From an uncultured Rhodospirillaceae bacterium (GTDB lineage: Bacteria; Pseudomonadota; Alphaproteobacteria; Reyranellales; Reyranellaceae), in the NCBI GenBank assembly GCA_945952105.1, contig CAMFGZ010000007.1:62001-126000 (forward strand): 64,000 bases of DNA, written 5' to 3'. Position numbers and translations under genes: made by a program. The notes below the pieces were generated by a model. It did not search any database, had not been told where the DNA came from, and saw only the letters and a program-made list of their open reading frames with translations. Numbering within the stretch: position 1 is the first letter of the stretch; every line of letters starts with the position of its first letter. Shown here piece after piece: positions 21,415-28,354 of this stretch.

Positions 21415-23190
21415 TCAACTCAAAGCGGAAAGGCCTGAGGTCCGGACTTCGCCCGACGATTCGGGCTTGCCGCCCTCGCCATTCTCCGGCGGCGCGAGGT
21501 TCATGGCCTGGCGCTCCTCGGCGATGCTGGCGACGGCGGCCCGCACGCCGGGATGGCGCGCCATGAACTGGTTGAAGTCGCGGCGGTCGAGCACCAGGAA
21601 CTGGCAGAAGTCGACGGCAACGACGTCGGCGGTGCGGCGCTCGCCGGTGAGCAAGGCCATCTCGCCGAAATAGGCGCCTGGCTCGAGCGGGATGACGCGG
21701 TCGGCGACGTGCACTTCGACCGAGCCCGACGAGATGAAGTACATGCCGTCGGCGCGGTCGCCGGCGCGGATGACCTTGTCGCCGGGCGAGGCCGCCTTCG
21801 GGCGGAACATCAGCAGCAGCGATTCCTGATCCTGGCGCTCGACGAGCTGCAGCATCGGGAAGAGCTCCAGCAGGCTGTGCAGCTTCAGGTCCTCGGCCTT
21901 CGAGCGCTCTTCCTGCCGAACCTTGATGACGTCGAGCTCGCGGCGCAGCCCCTCGTAGTGGCGCTGCCCGAAGAAGGGCTCGCCGGCCGGACGGGCGAAG
22001 CGCTTCTGAAGCAGCCCGGCGGCATGGAAGATCAGCGGATTGAGCATGATCGAGAAGAGCGCGCCGCCCACCACCAGGTCGCGGCCCTCCGTCGGTACCA
22101 GGCCGGCGGAGATGCCGAGCGCGATCAGGATGAAGGAGAATTCGCCGATCTGCGCCAGGCTGGCCGACACGACGAGGCCGGTGCCGACCGGATATCGCAG
22201 CAGCATGATGATGGCGAAGGCGATCAGCGACTTGCCGAAGATGATGAGGGCGAGCACCGACAGGACGGCACCCGGCGAGCGATAGAGAATGGTCGGATCG
22301 AACAGCATGCCGACCGACACGAAGAACAGCACCGAGAAGGCGTCCTGAAGCGGGAGGGAATCGGCGGCAGCCTTGTGGCTGAAGGACGATTCGCTCAGCA
22401 CGACCCCGGCGAAGAAGGCGCCGAGGGCGAACGAGACGCCGAAGATCGCCGCCGAGCCGTAGGCGATTCCCAGAGCGACGGCCAGCACCGAGAGCGTGAA
22501 CAGTTCGCGCGAGCCGGTGCGCGCCACGCGGGCCAGGACCCAGGGTACGACCTTCGGCCCGATCAGGATGGCGATCGCCGCGAAGGCCGCGACCTTCGAC
22601 AGGGTGACGGCGAGTTCCAGCAGGATCGGCATGCCGGACTCGTGGCCCCGCACCGGCTTGCCGCCGAGCACCTCGGCAAGGGCCGGCAACAGCACCAGGG
22701 CGAGCACCATCGCCAGGTCCTCCACGATCAGCCAGCCGACGGCGACGCGGCCGTTGGGACTGGAGACCATGTTGCGCTCCTCCAGTGCCTTCAACAGAAC
22801 GACGGTGCTCGCGACCGACAGGCTGAGACCCACCACGAGACCTGTGCCGAGCCCCCAACCCCACAGCGAACACATGCCCATTCCCAGGAGTGTCGCCAGC
22901 ACGATCTGACCGATGGCGCCCGGGATGGCGATGCCGCGCACCGCCAGCAGGTCCGAGGCCGAGAAATGCAGACCGACGCCGAACATCAGCAGGATGACGC
23001 CGACCTCGGCGAGTTGCGACGACAGCCCGGCATCCGCCACGAAGCCCGGCGTATAGGGCCCGATCAGGATTCCCGCGACGAGGTAGCCCACCAGGGGCGG
23101 CAGGCGCAGCCTGTCGGCGACATATCCGAAACCGAAGGCGAGCACGAAGCCGATGGCGATGGTGGAAATCAACGTCACTTCGTGATGCAC
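21415..23190 (-). CDS. Kef-type cation:proton antiporter with cyclic-nucleotide-binding domain
   Basis: CPA2-family antiporter of 591 residues. Residues 1-390 hold about twelve to thirteen membrane helices, with PLVGYLVAGILIGP, SLSVASTVVLLKAL, GWLIVEDLAMV and FFVSVGMLFD typical of KefB/YbaL. Instead of the usual TrkA-N/RCK domain, the C-terminal part (about 455-560) resembles a cyclic-nucleotide-binding domain (GMYFISSGSVEVH, PGAYFGEMALLTGERRTADV). The conserved Arg of the phosphate-binding cassette (ERRTADV) is present, so ligand binding is possible. It probably exchanges K+ or Na+ for H+. It has its own 192-bp divergent upstream region shared with the next gene. Confidence 0.85.
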   Translation of the reverse strand: MHHEVTLISTIAIGFVLAFGFGYVADRLRLPPLVGYLVAGILIGPYTPGFVADAGLSSQLAEVGVILLMFGVGLHFSASDLLAVRGIAIPGAIGQIVLATLLGMGMCSLWGWGLGTGLVVGLSLSVASTVVLLKALEERNMVSSPNGRVAVGWLIVEDLAMVLALVLLPALAEVLGGKPVRGHESGMPILLELAVTLSKVAAFAAIAILIGPKVVPWVLARVARTGSRELFTLSVLAVALGIAYGSAAIFGVSFALGAFFAGVVLSESSFSHKAAADSLPLQDAFSVLFFVSVGMLFDPTILYRSPGAVLSVLALIIFGKSLIAFAIIMLLRYPVGTGLVVSASLAQIGEFSFILIALGISAGLVPTEGRDLVVGGALFSIMLNPLIFHAAGLLQKRFARPAGEPFFGQRHYEGLRRELDVIKVRQEERSKAEDLKLHSLLELFPMLQLVERQDQESLLLMFRPKAASPGDKVIRAGDRADGMYFISSGSVEVHVADRVIPLEPGAYFGEMALLTGERRTADVVAVDFCQFLVLDRRDFNQFMARHPGVRAAVASIAEERQAMNLAPPENGEGGKPESSGEVRTSGLSALS

Positions 23191-23318
23191 GTGCTCGGCC
23201 CGCCGGTTGTCGAGGATGGTGGGATTTTAATGAGCCCTGCCTGGAATTGCACTCTTTGTGAATTCAAGCGACGTCACAGGGCAAGAGGCGCGCGACGATA
23301 AAAAAACGGCGCGCGATG

Positions 23319-23344
23319 GGAATATTGGCAAGGGCGCCGGCGTC
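23319..23344 (+). promoter_or_regulatory. Possible ECF-sigma promoter
   Basis: GGAAT (23319-23323), 17 bp, then CGTC (23341-23344), about 38 bp before the ATG of the exported-protein gene. This resembles the GGAAC-N16/17-CGT layout of many ECF sigma factors. The ECF gene lies just downstream, so autoregulation is plausible. Short motifs like this arise by chance; treat as a candidate. Confidence 0.4.
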
Positions 23345-23382
23345 TCTCCCTTGCGGATCACCCGCTGCATGGGAGTCAAAGA

Positions 23383-23769
23383 ATGCTGAAATCGATCCTT
23401 TCCACCGCCGCCGCCCTGGCGGTCCTCGCCGCCGGCAGTGCGTTTGCCGCCGAACCCGCCACCGCCACCCCGCCGATGATGAAGAACGGCATGTTGGTCA
23501 CTGCCAGCGGGCTGACGCTCTACACGTTCGACAAGGACGCCACGCCCGGCAAGTCGGTGTGCAACGGCCAGTGCGCGACCAACTGGCCGCCGGCCCTGGT
23601 CGCCGACGGCGCCAAGGCTTCGGGTGACTGGACCATCATCACCCGCGACGACGGGCTGAAGCAGTGGGCTTACAAGGGCAAGCCGCTCTACGCCTTCGCC
23701 AAGGACACCAAGGCCGGCGACACCACCGGCGACGGCTTCCTGAACGGCGCCTGGCACATCGCCAAATAG
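23383..23769 (+). CDS. Exported protein with two Yx(FWY)xxD motifs (COG4315-like)
   Basis: Small periplasmic protein of 128 residues. The signal peptide ends near residue 23 (SAFAA-E). Two Y-x-[FWY]-x-x-D motifs are seen, Y47-T-F-D-K-D52 and Y103-A-F-A-K-D108, the mark of a family often called secreted lipoprotein repeat; no lipobox Cys is present here, so it is probably soluble. Cys60 and Cys64 (CNGQC) could form a disulfide or bind a metal or haem-like ligand. Function is unknown. It lies 62 bp upstream of the ECF sigma gene, with a hairpin between them. Confidence 0.82.
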   Translation: MLKSILSTAAALAVLAAGSAFAAEPATATPPMMKNGMLVTASGLTLYTFDKDATPGKSVCNGQCATNWPPALVADGAKASGDWTIITRDDGLKQWAYKGKPLYAFAKDTKAGDTTGDGFLNGAWHIAK

Positions 23770-23782
23770 CCGTCACGGATCC

Positions 23783-23811
23783 CGGCGCCGGCCACGGTCC
23801 GGCCGGCGCCG
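23783..23811 (+). terminator. Strong hairpin between exported-protein and sigma genes
   Basis: An 11-bp perfect stem (CGGCGCCGGCC / GGCCGGCGCCG) with a 7-nt loop lies 14 bp after the stop codon. No U-run follows (GCCTTCCTG), so it may be an attenuator or 3' stabiliser that lowers read-through into the sigma gene, not a full terminator. Confidence 0.5.
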
Positions 23812-23831
23812 CCTTCCTGTAGAGTTGCCCC

Positions 23832-24338
23832 ATGGCCGATGCGGAAGCCCTCCTCGAACCGCTGATCCCCGCGCTGCGCCGGTATGCCTACGCGCTGGTC
23901 CGCGACCATGATGCGGCCGACGATCTGGTGCAGGACACGCTGGAACGCGCGCTGTCGCGATGGTCGCTGCGGCGAAGCGACGGCGATCTCAGGGCGTGGC
24001 TCTTCACGATCCAGCGCAACCTCCATGTCTCCGCGCTTCGGCAGGGCCAGCGGCGCGGCGCTCATGTCGAACTCGACGAGGCGACGTCGCCCTCGACGCG
24101 TGCCTCGCAGGAAAGCGGCCTCGAAGTGCAGGACATCCTGGCGACGCTCGACCAGTTGCCGGAGGAGCAGAAGTCGCTCCTGCTGCTGGTGGGAGTGGAA
24201 GATCTCTCCTACGACGACGCTGCGAAGGTCATGGGGGTGCCGACGGGCACGGTGATGTCGCGACTGGCGCGCGGCCGGCAGAGGCTGCGCGCACTGCTTG
24301 AGACGGGGCGCACGACGCTCCTGCGGAGAGTGAAATGA
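23832..24338 (+). CDS. ECF-type RNA polymerase sigma factor
   Basis: Sigma-70 family factor of 168 residues with only regions 2 and 4. Region 2 is at about 12-75 (YAYALVRDHDAADDLVQDTLERAL and DLRAWLFTIQRNL); region 4 is at about 105-155 (LPEEQKSLLLLVGVEDLSYDDAAKVM, GTVMSRLARGRQRLR). It would direct RNA polymerase to a specific set of stress genes. The gene overlaps the next one by ATGA, the standard sigma/anti-sigma arrangement. The signal it answers to is not visible from sequence. Confidence 0.92.
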   Translation: MADAEALLEPLIPALRRYAYALVRDHDAADDLVQDTLERALSRWSLRRSDGDLRAWLFTIQRNLHVSALRQGQRRGAHVELDEATSPSTRASQESGLEVQDILATLDQLPEEQKSLLLLVGVEDLSYDDAAKVMGVPTGTVMSRLARGRQRLRALLETGRTTLLRRVK

Positions 24339-25135
24339 CGGGTCCGGATACGCCAGAGACCAGTTTCCCGATGGGCGAAGAGGAGTTGCAGGCGTTCGTC
24401 GACGAGCGGTTGGACGGCGAGCGCCGTGCCGCCGTCGAGGCCCATATGGCTGCGCATCCCGAGCTTGCCGAGCGCATCGCCACGGAGCGCCGCCAGCGCG
24501 CCATGCTGCGCAGCCGTCTGGACGCCAAGTTCGCCGAGCCGATCCCGGCGCGCCTGCGCATCGCCAACCTGCGGGCCGCGCGTCGCGCCTCATGGAAGCG
24601 TGGCTGGACTGGCGCCGCGGCAGCCATGGCATTGTTCGTCGCCGGCGTCACGGCCGGTTGGTTCGCAAACGGCATTGCCCCGGCGCCGCTGGCCCCCGCA
24701 CCGACGGCCAGCGTGGCACAGGGCGCACAATCGGCCCACCGCACCTTCGTGGTCGAAGTCGCCCATCCGGTGGAAGTCGGCGTCCAGCAGGAGGCGCATC
24801 TGCTGCAGTGGCTCTCCAAGCGACTGGGCCGCAAGCTTGCCGCACCCGATCTTTCGCCGTTCGGCTACAGGCTGATGGGCGGACGTCTTCTGCCGGGTGG
24901 CAGCGGCGCGGCGGCGCAGCTCATGTACGACGACGCGAGCGGCAAGCGTCTCACCGTCTATATCCGCGCAACGGAGGGAACGGAGACGGCCTTCCGCTTC
25001 CAGAAGGAAGGCGAGGCCTCGACATTCGCCTGGATCGACCAGGGTTTCGGTTTTGCCGTCACCGCGTCCACCAGCCGCGACGAGCTGCTGCCGATCGCGG
25101 AGGCGGTCTATCGCGGCTTCGAGGGAAAGAGTTAG
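24335..25135 (+). CDS. Membrane-bound anti-sigma factor
   Basis: Protein of 266 residues with an N-terminal cytoplasmic anti-sigma-like segment (EELQAFVDERLDGERRAAVEAHM, residues 16-38), one membrane helix at about 91-110 and a periplasmic C-terminal domain of about 150 residues that ends YRGFEGKS. The zinc-binding HxxxCxxC motif of classical anti-sigma factors is absent. Its ATG overlaps the sigma stop codon. The role is inferred from position and topology: it should hold the ECF factor at the membrane until a periplasmic signal releases it. Confidence 0.82.
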   Translation: MTGPDTPETSFPMGEEELQAFVDERLDGERRAAVEAHMAAHPELAERIATERRQRAMLRSRLDAKFAEPIPARLRIANLRAARRASWKRGWTGAAAAMALFVAGVTAGWFANGIAPAPLAPAPTASVAQGAQSAHRTFVVEVAHPVEVGVQQEAHLLQWLSKRLGRKLAAPDLSPFGYRLMGGRLLPGGSGAAAQLMYDDASGKRLTVYIRATEGTETAFRFQKEGEASTFAWIDQGFGFAVTASTSRDELLPIAEAVYRGFEGKS

Positions 25136-25178
25136 AGTCCTTCCGACTGGCCAAATTCGTACCGAGCTTCAGCAAAAA

Positions 25179-25286
25179 CCTCATCCTGAGGCGCGAACGC
25201 GGTGAGCGTCTCGAAGGATGGGCACGAGCACCACGCCTGCCCCCTCCTTCGAGACGGTCGCTACGCGACCTCCTCAAGATGAGGTG
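25179..25286. repeat. Palindromic intergenic repeat, copy 2
   Basis: Opens CCTCATCCTGAGG, contains CGTCTCGAAGGATGGGCACG and AGCACCACG, then CCTTCGAGACGG and ends CCTCAAGATGAGG. It is the second copy of the element at 21316-21410; GGGCACGAGCACCACG is identical in both. Inverted outer and inner segments give a long two-step hairpin. It lies between the convergent anti-sigma and small membrane protein genes; the rest of that 184-bp gap shows nothing else. Confidence 0.8.
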
Positions 25287-25319
25287 ATGTGATCTAACTC
25301 GAGGCTAAGACCCGAGCCC

Positions 25320-25586
25320 TTACTTCGTCGGATCGGTGAGATCCTCGAATTCCTTGAGGTGACGCGGCGCCCATCTGTGGTCGCGGGCCTTGACGATCCA
25401 CTTGTCGAGCGTGGGCCAGCGACGACGCGCCGACGTCACCCACTTGCGGCCCGTCTCGAACTCCGTCGCCAGCAGGTAGAGGGCGATCACGAAGAAGATC
25501 CAGCCCTGCAGGATCGGCACGAAGCCGCCGACCACCGACATGACCAAGCAGGCCACGATCGCGAGCGCCATCAGCGGCTGGCGCAT
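25320..25586 (-). CDS. Small membrane protein (PGPGW-like)
   Basis: An 88-residue protein with two hydrophobic segments (about 5-22 and 25-43, with GGFVPILQGWIFFVIALYLLA) and a basic C-terminal cytoplasmic tail with several Trp. It resembles small PGPGW-type putative transmembrane proteins, though the exact motif is degenerate (VPILQGW). Function is unknown. It follows lpd with a 6-bp gap on the same strand, so it is probably the last gene of the TCA cluster transcript. Confidence 0.65.
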   Translation of the reverse strand: MRQPLMALAIVACLVMSVVGGFVPILQGWIFFVIALYLLATEFETGRKWVTSARRRWPTLDKWIVKARDHRWAPRHLKEFEDLTDPTK

Positions 25587-25592
25587 GGCGTC

Positions 25593-27005
25593 CTATAGAT
25601 GGATTGGCTTGTCCCAGGCGGCAAGCGCGGCTTCCTTCATCGCCTCGTTGACCGTGGGATGGGCGTGGCAGACGCGGCCGATATCCTCGGCCGAGGCGGA
25701 GAATTCCATCGCCATCGCGGCTTCGGCGATCATGGTCCCGGCTTCGGCGCCGAAGATGTGGACGCCCAGCACCTTGTCGCTCGCCTTGTCGGCCAGAACC
25801 TTCACGAAGCCCTCCGTGGCGCCGTTCGCGCGGCTGCGCGGGTCGGCGGTGAACGGATACTTGCCGACCTTGTAGGCAACGCCGGCTGACTTCAGTTGTT
25901 CCTCGGTCTTGCCGACCCAGGCCACCTCGGGCTGGGTGTAGATGATCGAGGGTACGAGATCCCAGTTCACATGGCCCTTCTGACCCGCGAGCGTCTCGAC
26001 GCAGGCGACGCCGTCCTCGCTCGCCTTGTGCGCGAGCATCGGCCCGTCGATCACGTCGCCGATCGCGTAGATGCCGGGCACCGAGGTCTGGAAATGTCCA
26101 TCGACGGCGATGCGGCCGCGCTCGGTCATCTTCACGCCGACCTTGTCGAGGCCGAGGCCCTGAACGAAGGGACGGCGGCCGATCGAGACCAGCACGACAT
26201 CGGCTTCGAGCGTCTCGGCCGCGCCGCCTTTCGCGGGCTCGACCGTGAGCGTGACACCGGCACCGGACGCATCCGCCTTGGTGACCTTGGCGCCGAGCTT
26301 GAACTTCAGCCCCTGCTTGGCAAGCGCGCGCTGGAAGAACTTGGTGACTTCGTCATCGACGCCCGGCGTGATGCGGTCGAGGAACTCGACGACCGTCACG
26401 TCGGCGCCGAGACGGCGCCACACCGAGCCCAGCTCCAGGCCGATGATGCCGGCACCGACGACGACCAGGCGCTTCGGCACCTGGGTGAGTTCCAGCGCAC
26501 CGGTCGAGGAGACGATCTTCTTCTCGTCGATCGTCACGCCCGGCAGCGGCGTCACTTCCGAACCCGTGGCGATCAGGATGTTCTTCGCCGACAGCGTGTC
26601 CTTCACCGCACCGTCGTCGCCGACGACGGCGACGGAACCCGGCGCCTCGATGCGGCCTGCGCCGGTGTAGGAGGCGATCTTGTTCTTCTTGAACAGGAAG
26701 GCGACGCCCTTGGTCGTGGCCTCGACGACCTCGCCCTTGCGCTTCATCAACTGGGCGAAGTCGAGCTTCGGCGGCTCCACGACGATGCCGTGCACGCCCA
26801 GATCGTGGCCCGCTTCCTCGAACAGATGCGAGGACTGCAGCAGAGCCTTCGACGGGATGCAGCCGACGTTGAGGCAGGTGCCCCCCAGCGTCGCGCGCTT
26901 CTCGACGACGGCGACCCTGAGGCCGAGCTGTGAGGCGCGGATCGCGGCGACGTAACCGCCGGGACCGGCGCCAATCACGACCAGATCGAAGGATTCGTTT
27001 GCCAT
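25593..27005 (-). CDS. lpd: Dihydrolipoyl dehydrogenase (E3)
   Basis: Flavoprotein that reoxidises dihydrolipoamide in the 2-oxoglutarate (and possibly pyruvate) dehydrogenase complex. The FAD motif GAGPGG (12-17), redox-active Cys44 and Cys49 in GGTCLNVGCIPSK, the NAD-binding GAGIIGLELGS and the C-terminal HAHPTVNEA active-site base are all present. I chose the ATG at 27005 (470 residues); a GAGGG ribosome site lies 8 nt upstream, while an ATG at 27023 lacks family support. It follows odhB, separated by a 25-bp perfect inverted repeat. Confidence 0.97.
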   Translation of the reverse strand: MANESFDLVVIGAGPGGYVAAIRASQLGLRVAVVEKRATLGGTCLNVGCIPSKALLQSSHLFEEAGHDLGVHGIVVEPPKLDFAQLMKRKGEVVEATTKGVAFLFKKNKIASYTGAGRIEAPGSVAVVGDDGAVKDTLSAKNILIATGSEVTPLPGVTIDEKKIVSSTGALELTQVPKRLVVVGAGIIGLELGSVWRRLGADVTVVEFLDRITPGVDDEVTKFFQRALAKQGLKFKLGAKVTKADASGAGVTLTVEPAKGGAAETLEADVVLVSIGRRPFVQGLGLDKVGVKMTERGRIAVDGHFQTSVPGIYAIGDVIDGPMLAHKASEDGVACVETLAGQKGHVNWDLVPSIIYTQPEVAWVGKTEEQLKSAGVAYKVGKYPFTADPRSRANGATEGFVKVLADKASDKVLGVHIFGAEAGTMIAEAAMAMEFSASAEDIGRVCHAHPTVNEAMKEAALAAWDKPIHL

Positions 27006-27027
27006 ATGGTCAACCCTCATCATCGCC

Positions 27028-27084
27028 GGGGGCGCGCCACTCCAGTGGCGCGGTCATGACGCGCCACTGGAGTGGCGCGCCCCC
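27028..27084. repeat. Perfect 25-bp inverted repeat, ACTCCAGT family
   Basis: Left arm 27028-27052 and right arm 27060-27084 are exact reverse complements with a 7-nt loop. Each arm holds GCGCCACTCCAGTGGCGC, itself a near-palindrome. It lies between odhB and lpd, starting 23 bp upstream of the lpd ATG. No U-run follows in the minus direction. It shares its core with the repeat at 52681-52754. Confidence 0.85.
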
Positions 27085-27096
27085 AGCACGACTCAA

Positions 27097-28326
27097 TCAG
27101 ACGCCGAGCAGCAGGCGCTCGGGATCCTCGATGCAGTCCTTGACCTTCACCAGGAACAGCACGGCCTCGCGGCCGTCGATGATGCGATGGTCGTAGGACA
27201 GAGCGAGGTACATCATCGGCCGCGCCTTGATCTCACCGCCGACCACCATGGGCCGCTGCTGGATCTTGTGCATGCCGAGGATGCCCGACTGCGGCGGGTT
27301 CAGGATCGGCGTCGACATCAGCGAGCCGTAGACGCCGCCGTTGGAGATCGTGAAGGTGCCGCCGGTCAGATCGCCGATCGACAGCTTGCCGTCGCGCGCC
27401 TTGCGGCCGAGATCGCCGATGCCCTTCTCGATCCCCGCGAAGTCCAGCGCGTCGGCATCGCGCAGCACCGGCACGACGAGGCCCTGCGGCGAGCCGACGG
27501 CGACGCCGATGTCGTAATAGTTCTTGTAGACGATCTCCTCGCCCTCGATCTCGGCGTTGACCGCCGGCAGCTCCTTGAGCCCCGCGATGCAGGCCTTCAC
27601 GAAGAAGGACATGAAGCCCAGCCGGGCGCCGTGCTTCTTCTCGAAATCGTCCTTCAGGCGCTCGCGCAGCGCCATCACGTTGGTCATGTCCACCTCGTTG
27701 AAGGTGGTGAGCATGGCCGCCGTGTTCTGCGCGTCCTTGAGGCGGTTGGCGATGGTGCGGCGCAGCCGCGTCATCTTCACCCGCTCCTCGCGATCGGCCT
27801 TGGCGCGGGGACCGGCGGGTGTGGCCGGCTTGGCGGCCGGTGCGGCGGCCGCCGGAATCGACGAGATCGCCGCCAGCACGTCTTCCTTGGTCGCGCGACC
27901 GTCCTTGCCCGTCGGCTGGATGGCGGCGGCGGACACACCCTTCTCCTCGGCGAGCTTGCGCGCGGCGGGACCGGAGGCGGCGAGATTCGCCCCCGCGGGC
28001 GCGGCGGCAGGAGGCGGCGCCGGAGCGGCGGCAGGCGCGGGCTTCGGTGCCGCAGGAGCGGCCGCCTTCGGCGCGGCGGCGCCGGCAGCTCCCGCCTCGA
28101 TGTGGCAAAGCACGCCGCCCACCTGGACGGACGCCCCCTCCTCCACGGCAAGCTCGGTGACGGCGCCCGCGACACTGGCGTTCACCTCGACCGTCACCTT
28201 GTCGGTCTCGAGCTCGCACAGGGGCTGGTCGACCGCGACCACATCGCCTGCCTTCACCAGCCACTTGGCAACGGTCGCCTCCGTAACCGACTCACCCAGA
28301 GCCGGAACCTTGATCTCGACGGCCAT
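27097..28326 (-). CDS. odhB: 2-oxoglutarate dehydrogenase E2, dihydrolipoyl succinyltransferase
   Basis: Core subunit of the 2-oxoglutarate dehydrogenase complex. The lipoyl domain is at 1-75 with lipoyl-Lys43 in LETDKVTV; an Ala/Pro-rich linker covers about 80-110; the peripheral subunit-binding domain is at about 112-150; the catalytic domain follows, with [13 protein letters not shown] holding the active-site His and Asp. The ATG at 28326 gives 409 residues, normal for SucB, and a single lipoyl domain. It lies 28 bp after suc[26 protein letters not shown] supports succinyl rather than acetyl transfer. Confidence 0.96.
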   Translation of the reverse strand: MAVEIKVPALGESVTEATVAKWLVKAGDVVAVDQPLCELETDKVTVEVNASVAGAVTELAVEEGASVQVGGVLCHIEAGAAGAAAPKAAAPAAPKPAPAAAPAPPPAAAPAGANLAASGPAARKLAEEKGVSAAAIQPTGKDGRATKEDVLAAISSIPAAAAPAAKPATPAGPRAKADREERVKMTRLRRTIANRLKDAQNTAAMLTTFNEVDMTNVMALRERLKDDFEKKHGARLGFMSFFVKACIAGLKELPAVNAEIEGEEIVYKNYYDIGVAVGSPQGLVVPVLRDADALDFAGIEKGIGDLGRKARDGKLSIGDLTGGTFTISNGGVYGSLMSTPILNPPQSGILGMHKIQQRPMVVGGEIKARPMMYLALSYDHRIIDGREAVLFLVKVKDCIEDPERLLLGV

Positions 28327-28354
28327 GACTAAACTTCCTCTTCGCTGCCCGCGC

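Noticed and set aside
19607..22873. A 1088-residue minus-strand frame covering parts of several genes
   Set aside because: It runs through the hydrolase, protease and antiporter genes in the wrong frame and has repeat-like Arg/Gly/Ala composition.
23289..23315. CGCGCG stems with an A-run upstream of the exported-protein gene as a terminator
   Set aside because: The run of A sits in the loop, not after the stem, and the antiporter gene reads away from it.
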